Below, in pieces: positions 47,558 to 59,860 of a DNA stretch of 64,000 bases. Position 1 is the stretch's first letter. Every line of letters starts with the position of its first letter. The notes under the pieces were generated by a model that had not been told where the DNA came from, ran no database searches, and saw only the letters and a program-made list of their open reading frames with translations. Source of the DNA: Eutypa lata (Eukaryota; Ascomycota; Sordariomycetes; Xylariales; Diatrypaceae); the NCBI GenBank assembly GCA_022661535.1, contig JAKULF010000006.1:3033001-3097000 (forward strand), read 5' to 3'. Both the position numbers and the translations under genes were made by a program.

Positions 47558-49568
47558 TTACATATTAAGAATGGAGTTTGCATAAATAACATAGTAAATT
47601 AAATTGCACAGAAAAGTGTTCAGCAAACGGTGTTAGCTTGGATCACCATGCATATAGTATTGACAACGACTAGGTTTCCTAAGCCCTTGTAATGACCCCC
47701 AACTCTTCCCCGCTAATATATTAACGGTGCCATATGAAATCGTAAGGGATATATCTTAAAGAGACGCGGACGTTGTAAATGCCTATCATTCTACATGAGC
47801 CTAGTGCTTACATTTCATATCACTTTCGCTAAAGCTAAAGGTGCAGTGAAACTGATAACGACATAGAAACGACACCAATCTCTTTAAAGATAAGGAATAC
47901 ACTTTTTTAGATGACTAGTTTATAAAAGTTAATGTGTTACTTTGACATGTGGCTGTAATATAATAGTTAACTGCAAGATAGATAGACTTCATACATGGAA
48001 ATTCGTTCCGCATAAATTACCCAGCATATCTAGAGAAATGGTTATTTGACCGCTATACACATTCCCACATATTACGATGTTAATGTACTGTGGTGCTAAG
48101 GGTAGTAATCTCGTGTATCTACACGGACTATTCATATGATCCTAGTTCGTCACTCTCTCGGATAGTTTTGATATTAACATATTTTCTCCTGGCAGGTTGG
48201 AGCTAGAGGGATTTAAGTGTGGACTAGAGTTACCACTCTTTATCATCCAGTACTCTTGATGTTGGGTTATGCTTTCTCATTGTTCCTCTTTTTAAATAAT
48301 TAAAACATATGGTTATTCAGACCGAAGGTAGCAACAGCTTCTTCTGCATGGTTACCCGTCAGGGACAACGTTGACTCTTTGGATACTATCCTCCATCTCT
48401 AAGTTGTCTTTAAAGCAGATAGGGGGCAATATAAACTTTGTTTTTACCCGACAGGGGATTCGTAATAACTTTCAACTCAACACAATATTTCAGCGAGTCT
48501 AAATCGCAGCCTCCCTAATATTTCTAGACCAGCTTCACATGATTCTGCCCTCTTCACAAAGCGGAAAAATAGGAGATGTCGGGTGACTTAACCATCAGCT
48601 ACTAATAGCCGTAGTCATAATCAGTCATAGACTAACTGAGCCCTGTCTACTTCGTATACACGTATGGAATCAGCAGCACCCGGTCATCATTTAAACGCAA
48701 GTCAGCCGACCTCCAGCGCCACAGCCGCAATGAACACCAACTCTTTAGCGAATACTACGATAGGTTGCAAGAACGGTCGAGCCGCACCGGGAGTCCTCAC
48801 AAATGATTGATTTGCTTAGATACGAACTAATGACGAAATGGAAAAATGGGGTATAGGCTTTCTGGAGAGGGAGTCGGTCACAATTTTTTGTTCCCTGGCT
48901 CGGTAGCCTTCACGCGCTTACTTATCTAGGTCTACGAATGAGGCTATGCCTAACGTACATACTTACCTATCTCAGCAATTGCGCCACATTTTGACTGGGA
49001 GACAGGCGTCAGAACAGCAGGCAACCAAGCAACTGAAAACTAGAATGAAAAAGATAAAGAGATTAAGAGACAACCCAGATATGACTAGTGTTGAGGGGGT
49101 TGAATGGTATTAAACTAATGTTTTCTTTATTTAGATTGTCTAATGAGTGATAATTGCAATACCGCAAGCCTCGCAAATACGTTCATTTTCTAGATAAATA
49201 TTAATAGACATAATGGAGAATATATATGGGGGAAAAAAAATCAAAGGTGAGCTAGGTTGCAATGATTTATTAAACAAGAGGCTGGTAAAATATCTTTCTA
49301 GGCGGATATCATTATCTACTATCCGAATATCTTCACAAGGAGGCCACCCTGGAGGAGAAAGCAAAGCGTAATAAAGATAAACAATTGCTGTTTTTCCTGT
49401 AAATTCAAGGAGCTTCTCAAGCCATATTGTTAAGGATATTAAATAAGAGAAAATGAGTTGCAGTAAGAATATTAATCTCTATAAGACCACACTTGATCTA
49501 TGTTCGCGTCGAAGGTCCAAGGATAGCAATCGGAGTAGGCTCGATAGAACACTAGCTTATGGAGGTGG
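47558..49568. other. Long AT-rich gene-free region
   Basis: This 2-kb AT-rich region is full of stops in all frames. It resembles the 36.7-38.1 kb stretch. No gene or intact mobile element is seen. Confidence 0.55.
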
Positions 49569-51426
49569 TCAATGTTCCGATGTCTCGGCCAACTTATGGT
49601 CCCTCTTTGTCCCGAAGGCCGAAAATGTCCACTTCAACTCCTGGAGGAAGTATACGTAGCGTTCCGCCATGACAGGGTTTTTATTGAAAATAGCATTGCC
49701 TTTGCCGTCGTCGCTCGGCTCGTTCCAGAACATTTTGAGCCCCGGGCCACTAGATGCTTCTCCCGACGACTTCTGCTCAAATCGGAACTTACCATCCGAG
49801 GTCTTCTCAACGGCCACAGATTTAAGCATGCCCTTGTATAGATCGGTAGTCGCTGCCATAGCGGCCAGCAAGTCGAATAAAGTGATTGCCCTTTCGGGAG
49901 TGGGATTCCACTGCCCGTAGAGATTGGATATATGTTCAAATTCCGGACCAATCTGCCTCCTGAATTCGTATAATGATTGGAAGTCGTATGCTGACCCTTT
50001 GGCGCACTCTGTAGGGAGTAAGGTCAGGTCAATCTCATTATTCTTTGCCATTCGTAGAACACTCTGCGCCGCTACCGGATCAATAAGTATATTGAATTGG
50101 TTAGAAAATAGGTTGCTTTTGCCATGTGTGGCACCGGCCATGGCAAGGACAGGGCCAATCTTGTCACAGCCGAGTTCCTCTATGATTTTCACTGTTTCCG
50201 TGAAAGGCCCGCCAACATAAATTAGAGGCTTAATAGTTGGAGCCTTGCCCTTAAACTGCGCGATTAAATTATCGATAGTACCGTATTCCACTAATTTTCC
50301 AATGGCGGCCTCCTTGTGAGTGTAAATGTTGGAGAGTAAACTTGCATCCTCGCGACGTTGTTTGGAATGCTTAGGTTCATCCTTTTTAGGGTCAGAGTAA
50401 CTCGATACGGCTGCGTTGAATAGATCGAGGGGATAAAAAGCTGGTCCTTGTGGGAGAGGCTCATTTTGTTTCTCTTCTGTGGTGTTTGCTGCTTCTGCGG
50501 GCTTTGCTGCTGCTGCGGCATTTGCCTTTGCGGCCTCTTCTGCTATATGCTTTGCTTTCTTTGCCCTTTCACGCATCTTGTTGAAACTCGCAAGTTCTTT
50601 TTCGCTAAGTGCCCATTCACCTTCGTCACGTCGTGGTGGACTGACTACTGATAGGACTTCATCTTTGATTAATATATCCCCGAAATCGAAGGAAAAGTCT
50701 GCCCTGTGGAGAGCATGATGCGTTCCGGGCACTATACCACAGTTCTCGTAGTCACTATCGGTATAAAGGCTGTATCGTTCGGGTGAGATCCCTTGCCCAG
50801 TAAGAAACTTGATGAGGCGGATCCTGGAGACATCCATGTAGAGCTTGGTGTCCTTCCGCACCTCTGGCTTTTCGAAGCCCTCGTCAATATAGAACCATTT
50901 CCGGTCCTCATCGTCCCATTCATTGACCCAGCTATCCTTGTCCGCCTTTGTAATACGCCCTATGACCCTGGAATTCTACCTTAAATGTTAGTGATCAACT
51001 CGCCAAGCATAATAGCCATAGTAAACAATATTAATAAACTTGAGAAGATTGGGGACTTACGTTCTCATAACATTTCTCTTTGCACTTGTCTGATAATTTT
51101 ACAATGAGGCCTCCATAGGGAATAGCTGCAAATGAGACCGGCCGAGGCGATAGAACAATGTGTACGTGGTGGTGTTCATGGTCTTTAAGCACCCTAAGGA
51201 CCATGAGGAAGTTGTCAGGGTCGGGCACATCTACGCAGACAATGACTGCTTCTGGCTTTGGGGGACCGCCAGGTAATGAAGAAGGCTCAAGAGAATCATC
51301 AGGAGAACCCTCAGTGGGAACTTCAGTGGGACCCTCAGTAGGAACCTCGGGAGAAGTCTCAGGAGCAACCTCGGGAGAAACCTCCTTGGGAGAGTCCTCA
51401 GCGTTCTTGGAAGGAATACAGCCCAT
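49569..51426 (-). CDS. Nucleoside-hydrolase-like protein with predicted acylated N-terminus
   Basis: I read exons 51061-51426 and 49569-50975, giving 590 residues from the ATG at 51426. A further in-frame ATG lies at 51444. From 51426 the protein begins MGCIPSK, with Gly2, Cys3 and Ser6. This is a classic N-myristoylation plus palmitoylation signal and suggests membrane attachment. Residues 13-43 are imperfect PEV/PTE repeats. AVIVCVDVPDPDNFLMVLRV near residue 66 resembles the Asp-rich start of inosine-uridine nucleoside hydrolases. Further on, IYVGGPFTETVKIIEELG, AGATHGKSNLFSNQFNILID and PVAAQSVLRMA match the later part of that fold. An Ala/Glu-rich insert (AAKANAAAAAKPAEAANTTE) separates the halves. 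The canonical DxDxGxDD motif is altered, so activity is uncertain. Confidence 0.72.
51300..51390 (-). repeat. Imperfect tandem repeat encoding PEV/PTE
   Basis: Short, imperfect 12-15 base units encode PEVAPETSPEVPTEGPTE-type repeats, directly after the acylation signal. Such a stretch is likely a flexible spacer between membrane and catalytic domain, and may vary in length between strains. Confidence 0.65.
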
Positions 51427-51945
51427 GGTATCAAATTGGTCCATAACAAGGTATATGATATTAGTATAAGGTGTAGGATGTAAGTAAGGTGGAGAGAGAT
51501 AGATAGATAAAATAGATAGATAGTTTGCTATTTGTTTGTCGAGCGAAAATGGTAATGTCGTAATAGTAGGTAGGGGGATGAATTAGCCAATGCAATCTCG
51601 TATGAAATCTAATCCGGAAAGCGCCTCTCTGGGGCGCTTGTACGATACTTTATAGGCAATCTGACGTGCAAATAGACTCATTGTGTGGTGGTGTGAGTTG
51701 GAGTTGGCTCGAAAAGACTTGTGATGAGATGAGTGAATGAACGAATGAATGAATAATGATATAACACACTAGAATGTCAAAGAGGGAGTATGTGTGAGTG
51801 GGTGTGGGTGTTTGGGTTAGTCGCACAATGACCGAAAACAGCGTCAATGGTATAAGCGAGGGGGGTTCACCTTTTGGCGAAAGAATGAAGAAGTTTCTCC
51901 ATATGTTTGTTACTTGTGGCTGTGGTTGATCGTTGTTTGCTGGTT

Positions 51946-51976
51946 GCTTTGCTTTGCTTTGCTTTGCTGCTGCTGC
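51946..51976. repeat. (GCTTT)n then (GCT)n microsatellite
   Basis: Four GCTTT units are followed by short GCT repeats, upstream of the nucleoside-hydrolase-like gene. Confidence 0.85.
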
Positions 51977-52514
51977 CTCTTTGTCCGTCCCGTCCGAGTG
52001 ATTAAGTAGGTAGGTATGAAGGTGGGTGTGAGAAAGTGGAAGTTCAGATGCCTGTCATCACCTCTCAAGATCCGGTGGGGTGGTCTAATAAACATATGTA
52101 TGAAGGGTGTGGGCTGTACCTTAAGGCTAGAGATAGAAAATGTTCCTAGTACATAGTTAGGTCATTAAAATGTTGGTGGGGTGGCACTTGGCGGGGTGGT
52201 CGCCCGCCATGGTCTGCTGCACCCAATTAATCAAGCGCCATCGATTATCTCTAGCACGGGGCTGCACGGGCCATCCATGTCATGCATGTAATAGTGTTAC
52301 AACCGTACATACACGCGAGGCAGAATTGCTCAAGGCAGATTCACTTATCAGACTACCCGATAGGTATGTACGTGCCTCTTTTTACGACATTCAATTCATA
52401 TCTCACGTAAAACTATAGTTAAGTATATGATATAGTCGGTTATTCCAGTTACTTCTTACATTCCATTAGCTTTAGTCCCCTTTGATGTTAGAGCTGTTCT
52501 TTGTATGAAGGTGG

Positions 52515-52550
52515 CCTACCTACATACCTTAGGTAGGAGGTAGGTATGTG
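52515..52550. repeat. Imperfect TAGGTA/TACCTA palindrome
   Basis: CCTACCTACATACCTT is followed by AGGTAGGAGGTAGGTATG, forming a near-palindrome of the TAGGTA motif that recurs through the window. Confidence 0.7.
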
Positions 52551-53212
52551 CTCATTGAAGGCTCCATTGAAGCCATAGTTATAGTTAGCCACCTAAAATA
52601 GAACGAACCTCTAAGCGCGACGCCTGCCTACCGCCAATGGACCCTGAACCCCACAAACAGATTTAGTGGTACATACACTTTAATTCCCAGCCTCGATAGG
52701 ATATAATCTTCATGAGTCTTTATTTACAATTGGTTATCATGAAGATAGATTTCCATGGCTCATCGTCTCTATCTAAAAGACCCCCTCAAACTCCCCTCCG
52801 CCCTCCGGCCTTACCGCGCGGTAAACAATAAGCGCCTGGCCTATTCCGTATCTATCTAGTGGTTGTGATATAGGGGGCAACCCTTGTTAAAACTTGAATC
52901 TAGAGGAAAATGGTTTCTAGTACATAGTAAATCAATTGCCTCTTCCCTGATCCTAGTACATCAATGCTGTTTTGCTAGTCGTGACACCGATAGGTAGTAA
53001 ACAAGATTTGAGAGGGTTGTGGCCAAGTCGGAATTGACTGCCGTGTGGGTCGAGCCCGGGGCTCGGCTGGCATCATCGGTTGATATGTACAGGTAAGATT
53101 GCGCATCGCCGGTTTATATATGTACGGCATAGCGATACGATAGGGCGATTGGGTTACTTTAAGACCCGTTCGCTGAAAGGTCGACCTTGCATCTCCGGTT
53201 TGAGAATTCCAA

Positions 53213-54814
53213 TCATGACGACTTCTCCTTGTCCGAGGCCTTACTTCCTTCTCGATATTTGGTAAGCTTCTCTCCCATATAGCGGGCGCTTCGGCTGATG
53301 CCAGAGGTGAAAACACCCTTGATACTCTGGCTCGTGCTGGGCCAGTTGATGGTCTTCTTGATCACACCCCGAACAGCGCTGCGGAGGGCCTCGGGTTCAT
53401 CTTGCGCAATACGTCGCTCGAAGCCACCGCCTTGTTGCCTCTTGAACGATCCTGCGTCCTCGTCTTTACTCTCATCCATCATCTTGTTGAACTCCAGCTG
53501 GGGAATCTGGAACTTCTTTTGATACTCGAAGTATAGTTTGCCGCGGAAGTTCTTGGGTAGTCGACGAACCATGTTGCCTCGCTTGACGGGGTCCATGTCT
53601 TGCTGGAGCTTTACGATAGAATCCGTATTATAGATCCAATCGTCCTGGCTGCATGCTGGGTCGTCAAATTCAACATTCGGGAGAGATTCTATCAAAGGTG
53701 CATAGAGGCGTCGGAAGTTCAACATGTTATGGTCTACGATGTTGGCGACTTTACGTGGATTTTCGGTAGGGAAAGCCATACGAGGATCACCAAGGTAGCT
53801 TATACCGGCGATAGTAGCATATAGCTCTTTCTCTGTAAATGTTGGCGGAAGGAGGAGGAGCGCTGTGCGGAGTGCTCCCATGAGATTGATCTGGTTAGCT
53901 AACCGAACCTGTGGGTGATCTCGCAAGATCTTGACCGGTTTGTGTAGACGGCCAGCAGTATACAGCGTGTCCCAATTGCTCAAATCACTGCACAAGGTAT
54001 CGATATTGACCACACCATATTTTATCAGTACTCCGTCGACGGTGATGTATGGGTTGAAGTAAACACCGGCACCCCATTTGTCTTGAACCCACGAGACAGC
54101 GGCAGATCCGAGAGACCCGAGACCGGAGTAGTGATCACGATGTTGCCTCAAGTTGAGGGAGTGGAAATGTTGCGTATGCTGAACTCCGAAGATGAAGTCA
54201 ATCATCTTTGGAGAACCATCTTGAGCCTTCTGAACAGCCAACGGTGCTTTGGGATGGATCGCTTTAATCTCGGCTTCGGTAGGCGTACCCCCTTTCGCCT
54301 GTGGAAAGACGCCAGAACCGTAGGCGAAGGCATATCGGATCGGGGCGCGGAACCTCCACAGCAGCTGGCGCATAACCTCCTTGAACTCCCTATCAATGAT
54401 CATGTGTTGGTTGACGCCAAAATTTGTATATGGCAATTGTGTGAACTTTTCAATATCAAAATTCGGTTTGTCTTCCCAGTCAAGCATATCGGATGACGCG
54501 GATGAAGAAGTCTCCGGCGTTTGCGAGTAAGTCTCCTTAGGTGAGTTGGCAGTACTGGAGGCTGCCTCGGACTCGGTTTCCTTGCTCTGAGCATCTTTGG
54601 CATTTTCGGGGGCTGTGTCACTTGATTTAGAGGTGTCAGACGCGAAGGTGCGAAGGAGTGGTCTGTTCGATGTCGATGACCGTAAACGGGGTCGGGATAT
54701 ATAATAAGTTCTCGTTTCGCGTGTTTGAACAGAGAATGTAAAGCGGTTGATTGTACTGTAAGTCCTTGCTGGTAGAACCCCCCCTATCGAGAGGGGAATC
54801 TGGCGAAGAGCCAT
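53213..54814 (-). CDS. TAM41: Mitochondrial phosphatidate cytidylyltransferase Tam41
   Basis: This is a single exon of 533 residues. The product makes CDP-diacylglycerol at the matrix side of the mitochondrial inner membrane for cardiolipin synthesis. An Arg/Ser-rich, acid-free N-terminus (MALRQIPLSIGGVLPARTYS) suits a mitochondrial targeting signal and is followed by a disordered Ser/Glu linker to about residue 110. The catalytic part has YAFAYGSGVFPQ (nucleotidyltransferase G-S motif) and MIDFIFGVQHTQHFHSLNL. Further conserved blocks are VYFNPYI, LIKYGVV and LCSDLSNWDTLYTAGRLHKP. The C-terminal helical tail (KKTINWPSTSQSIKG, ISRSARYMGEKLTKY) is complete. Confidence 0.94.
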   Translation of the reverse strand: MALRQIPLSIGGVLPARTYSTINRFTFSVQTRETRTYYISRPRLRSSTSNRPLLRTFASDTSKSSDTAPENAKDAQSKETESEAASSTANSPKETYSQTPETSSSASSDMLDWEDKPNFDIEKFTQLPYTNFGVNQHMIIDREFKEVMRQLLWRFRAPIRYAFAYGSGVFPQAKGGTPTEAEIKAIHPKAPLAVQKAQDGSPKMIDFIFGVQHTQHFHSLNLRQHRDHYSGLGSLGSAAVSWVQDKWGAGVYFNPYITVDGVLIKYGVVNIDTLCSDLSNWDTLYTAGRLHKPVKILRDHPQVRLANQINLMGALRTALLLLPPTFTEKELYATIAGISYLGDPRMAFPTENPRKVANIVDHNMLNFRRLYAPLIESLPNVEFDDPACSQDDWIYNTDSIVKLQQDMDPVKRGNMVRRLPKNFRGKLYFEYQKKFQIPQLEFNKMMDESKDEDAGSFKRQQGGGFERRIAQDEPEALRSAVRGVIKKTINWPSTSQSIKGVFTSGISRSARYMGEKLTKYREGSKASDKEKSS

Positions 54815-55786
54815 GTTTGTTTATTCTTTGACCTACAATGGTCTGTGGAACATAGGATTTCTCTAGACAGTGAAGGTGGGATGAGGTGGTGGTGATGGTG
54901 GGGAATTGCAAGAATTAGGTCAATGGCAGCAAAAGCCGCAATATGGTTACCGAAAAGAAGGAGCCATGTGGGCTTGGTTGTCTCATAAAATCATGTGTAA
55001 CTGTGACTATAGTCGGAGAAAGGACATATGTCGAGGTTCAATATTGCAGGAGTTGTTTCTTGGGAAATTGGAAAGTTCGGGTAAGATTGGACAAAGCTAA
55101 TGTCATCATCGTCAATCAATTCTTAGGAGCTTGTCCGCAAACTTCTGCCCTTAAAGCCCGGCTTGGCGTAGGTCAACCCTTCGGGTGAGAGTGAGACCCT
55201 AGTCAGGCCTGGCCCATTCTAGTATAGCCATTGACGTGGGATCTTCCAGGGGGTCGTAGACCCAATACTGTGGAGAGAGGTATATAATTACAGGTAAATC
55301 TTGATGTATGTATGTACGGGATAGACTGTGTCCCTTAGGCCCGGTAGGGGCCACTATCTAACTACTGCCAACAAGCAGTTATGGAAACTGTTTGGTTAGG
55401 TACTGTAAAAGAGTTCAATGTTAGGGCAGGTTCATACCAGTTAGGCATACTCCTAGCTGTAACGAAACAAAGAAAGCTGCTGTAAGGAATTTGCAAGTTA
55501 ACTGTTAATTCATCAGGTTAAGCTATGAAGTATGTATGTGAACTTATAACATTATAGTCCGGTTATCTGCATAGGAGAAATATCCATCTACCAGGGGTTA
55601 ATTGTTCCACTTATTCCAAAGCTCCTGCCAAGCTTAATTCAGTGCACATGCAGGCCTAATCCGAAAACGTACAGGTAAACATCACACAAGTAACAAGACT
55701 CTTAGAGATGTCGTCGCCGTAGCCTCAACGTCGACATCATCCTTGTGGTCTGTGAACTGTGGTCCTTGTGACAAAACTTCGCCATC
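54815..55786. other. Divergent promoter region TAM41 / MAD1
   Basis: This spacer of about 970 bases lies between two genes transcribed away from each other. No gene is supported. Confidence 0.5.
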
Positions 55787-58231
55787 ATGAGGAATACTAC
55801 TCCCAATAGAACCCCGACTTCCGCTCATCGGCGAGGTTCAATGAACGGAAGTCTTCGAATGAGCGTCGGAAGCGGAATGTTCCCGCGTGGCAATGATTCT
55901 TTCCGGAAGTCGAGGGTAAGCATGACATTCCTAAGATCTCAGTAGTGAGTTGGTTTCGAAGCCGGAATTTAACATTTTGAAAAACAGGTATCCTCATTTC
56001 GTGCCTCTCAACCGAGCTACAACATCTTCACTGGTGCCGAAACAGCACCGACTCCCTCTCGCCATGTCAGACAGCCTTCACAACAAAGCGCAGTGGGCGC
56101 CGAGTCCGTACGCGCAACATCGTGCGAAAGTTCCAAAGAGAACCAAGCGCCCCCAGATGCCGAAGAGTACGAGACACAGCGAAAGCGAATAGAAGAACTC
56201 AAGGCAGAAATCTCTACACTACAGTACAGGATCCAGAATGACGAGCAAGAGAAGGAGATGACAGCGCTTCAGCATGAGAACGAACTACGAGAAGCACGAC
56301 GAAAAGCAGAGGAAGATTTTAAATTGAAACAAGCGGCAGAGGGTGACAGAAGCAACACCCAGCGACAATACGAGCGGGCAGTGAACGAACTAAACGAAGT
56401 CAAGGAGAGATCGACCGAAGAAAAAGCCACCCTAGAGAAGAAGACCCGCGATGCCGATGCCGAGGCGCGTCTATTGAGAGAGCAACTAGAAGACTTATCC
56501 GCCACTAAGGAAGAAGGGGAGCGCATGAACCAGAAGAGAGTGAACGACTTAGAGACTCAAATCCTGAGTCTGCGACAAACCATTCAAGAATTTGAACAGG
56601 AAAACCAGTCTAGAGAAGCGCTATTACAGCAGACTCAGGGACAGCTTTCAGAGAAAGAGAGATATATTGGAGACCTAGAGGCTGATGTACTACGACTAAA
56701 AGCGCAGACGGGAGATGCTGAAACCATCGCTGTCATTCGGCGCGAACTTACAGACCAGGTCCAGCATATACGATCACTGGAAGCCAGAAACGCCAAACAG
56801 CACGGCGAGTTGAACCACTTGCGTCAGATTCACAAGGCCGTTGAGGTGGTTGAAGAGGAGAAACGATCGCTTCAACGGAAACTTGAGGCAGCTCAGTCCC
56901 TCGAGACTGAACTAGCCGAGGTGCGCATACAACGCCAACGCTTAGAAGATGAACGTCTAGCATGGACTGCATATTTGCAATCTGAGGCCGGTGATGGAAT
57001 GATGGAATTCGACTCCCCCGAAGCTATTGCTCGTGCCTTGGTTCAGGAACGATACACCTCGGCGTCATTGATGGAGAGGCTTGGCGAGGTGCAGCCGCAG
57101 GTTGCCGAAAGAGACGAGATCATCAAATCCTTAGAAAAAGACAAGAGCACCTTAAGTTCTCAGGTCGAGAAACTAAAGACAGCACCCGCCCCTGTCTCGT
57201 CGAGCAGAACACAAGCTCGCCTCGAGCGGCAACGGCTCCTCGCCGTCAAGGAAGTCGAGTACCTCCGGGCCCAACTGAAGACGTTCGATGCGGAGGACGA
57301 GACCTTCGACACCGGCAACTACGACCAGCAGCGGGTGGAGCGGATCTCCGAACTCGAGAAGCTCGTAGACCAGTACAAGGAAGAAGTCCAGACCCTGCAC
57401 AGCGAGCTCGCCACAGCTGCCCCTGAACCCGCCGTCGCTGCCACCGGCACCAAACGGGCGCGATCCAGCTACGACGACAGCGACGCCGCGTCCAAAGAAA
57501 GCGAGCAGCTCGGCGAGCTGAACCGCAAGCGGCGCAAGCTCGCCGACGACCTGGCCAAACTACAGGCCGCGCACGCGCTCCTCCAGAAAGAGCACGAAGT
57601 CGCGCGCTCGCGTCTCGCGGCCGCCGAAACTGCGTCCAAGACCCGCGTCCTATCCCTACGGTCGAACCCGACGTCGGACTTCGAAGCCGTCAAGCGGGCG
57701 ACGCTCGAGGCGCTGAAGAGAGAAAACAAGGACCTGCTAGCTCAACTACAACAGCAGAAGACGGGGCGCGGTAGTAGCAGCAGCAGAGGCACGGTAGCGG
57801 TAATCCCCACATCGCAGCTCGACGCGGCGCGGCGCGAGGTGGACGACGCCAGGGCGGCGACGGCGTCGGCGGAGAAGCGCGCGCGGCGCCTGAAGGAGGT
57901 CTGGGCGCTGAAGTCGCAGGAGTTCAAGGAGGCCATCTTCAGCACGCTGGGGTGGACGGTGACGTTCATCCCCAACGGGAAGATGCGGGTCGAGAGCGTG
58001 TTCTGCCCGAGCCAGGACCCCGACGGCGACGGCGAGCACGAGAACTCCATCGTCTTCGACGGCGAGCGCGGGACCATGAAGGTCAGCGGCGGCCCGCAGA
58101 GCCCCTTCGCCCGCCGCATCGCCGATCAGATCCAGTTCTGGGTCCGCGACAAGGGCTGCATACCCGGGTTCCTCGCCGCGCTCACGCTGGAGTTCTATGA
58201 GGAGCATACTCGAGCTGCTGGGGGCCGGTAG
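55787..58231 (+). CDS. MAD1: Spindle assembly checkpoint protein Mad1
   Basis: This is a kinetochore and nuclear-pore protein that holds Mad2 for the spindle checkpoint. I read exons 55787-55915 and 55988-58231, giving 790 residues. Residues 1 to about 80 are basic and Ser-rich. Residues of about 95-500 form a long coiled coil with dense Glu/Lys/Gln heptads. The Mad2-interacting motif is visible near residue 595 as RVLSLRSNPTSDF. The RLK motif that contacts Bub1 is present in RARRLKEVWALKSQEF. The end forms the compact C-terminal domain (FSTLGWTVTFIPNGKMRVES). All known functional motifs look intact. The 5' exon is chosen because its frame joins cleanly at GTAAG / ACAG. Confidence 0.92.
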
Positions 58232-59860
58232 ATAGACGACGATATACAGGAGGGGGGGGCGGGGGCGGGTGTTGAGCGGGCTGTTAACCAGTTATTAGAG
58301 GAGTTTGAGGCCTGAGGTTCTTGATGGTTTGATGAAATCTTTTCCCTGTGGTGCTGGTGGTGGGGTTTTTACATAATTCTAATGTTGGGCGCATTCTAAC
58401 TACTCAAGTTAGACGATGAGGGGGAGAAAGAGATGTATCGGCGGTGTGTGATATCGTGCTTGCCTGCAATACCCCCTATATTTCATCGTTGCCGTTTGTC
58501 AGCTACATTACATAGTTGAGTTGAGCTAGACATTCAAAATAAATACACGTCCACATGTGTGATATACGAACAACCACCCAGAGACCAAGTTAACTCTATC
58601 TACATACCCAGCTGTCGCGTTTAGATTACCTACCTGTGTCGTGGGAAGTGTTGGTATCTGGCTGTTTACGTATCAGCTAGACTTGATGGGTTGGTTCATA
58701 TCATGGACGCCCTTATCAAGAAATCAAATCAGCTGGCGCCCGGGTCGTGTAGAGGGTATGTATTAGTTCGTATAGGAGGATATCATATAAAGTCAGGAGA
58801 CCCTAACTACCTATCTAGCCTTCCTCCACCAAAGATCACTTTCTTATACCGACTCTTGCTAGTAGAACCAAGCTAAGCGTGCATGCATGCAATGCAGTTA
58901 TTATTCTACGAGGGTTATTTCAGGTGCATCCCTCGCGAATAGGATACCGCATCGCAAACCTTAGATAACTTGCAATGCCTCCAGCCTCTTTTTGGAACAT
59001 GCCTACCAATAGCCGCAAACTAGTCAGTATAGCTAGTAGAAGAAAGAATACACCTCAACCCTGCGAAGAGCACAACCGCTTTGAACATGGACATATAAAA
59101 TTTCAGTACCGCGGGTGGCTGGCTACATACCTACCTAAGCTTAGCTGCTTTCGCTATACTATATATATATGTACCTAATATACGACAGTTGATATTTTCT
59201 TTTCCTTCTTTCCATCTTTCTTTCTCTCCCTCTCCCACTCCCCCTCTCTCCAGTTACTGTTTCGTGATGATGCTTTTGCTTTGCTTTTAGAAAATCCTCC
59301 CTTTCGAGACATAAAAATATTGGAAAAAGAAACGTCGATCAATGTCTTCGAATCAAGAAAAACCAAAAAAAGAAAAGGGAAAAGGTGGCCTTCCCAGATG
59401 AAAAATACCTAGATCGATGAATCGCTAAATTTTTGAACAATTAAACAACAAACAAAGTAAAGGAGAAAATAACGTGACAACGATGACAATGATGATGATG
59501 ATGACGAATGGGAAAAAGACCTCCCCGACAAGAGATATACACCTAGAGACAAGTGGGTAAATAAATACGTAAGTAGACAGGTAGGCAATATAGATAGGCA
59601 GCCTCCTTCCTCTTTCTCTCCATCTTCCTCTTCCTCTATCCTCCTCCTAATCCATCTTCGGTAATCCCATCCCCCTCCCTCATAGGGAGATAGAAGTCTG
59701 TTTCGCCCCGTTTCATTTCGAAACGAAACAATCCAACTACTCCCAGTCCTACTCCTACTCCCACTTCCACTCCCATACTGACAACTCCAGCTTATCTATC
59801 CACTCCCTCCTATCTTTCCCCCTTTTCTCTCTCTCTCTCTTATCTACTACCTCCACACGA
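58232..59860. other. Convergent spacer
   Basis: This spacer of about 1.6 kb lies between the 3' ends of MAD1 and SYP1. It contains a G-rich run at about 58251-58269, short ATG/GAT repeats near 59490 and pyrimidine-rich tracts at 59200-59260 and 59600-59690. No gene is seen. Confidence 0.5.

Larger units (their letters stand above)
51427..53212. other. Spacer with simple repeats and TAGGTA motifs
   Basis: This spacer of 1.8 kb contains a (GCTTT)4 repeat followed by GCT units at 51946-51976, a TAAGTAGGTAGGTATGA stretch near 52003 and an imperfect TAGGTA palindrome at 52515-52550. No gene is seen. Confidence 0.5.

Noticed and set aside
57742..58207. Minus-strand frames of 125 and 153 codons
   Set aside because: They are antisense to the conserved C-terminus of MAD1.
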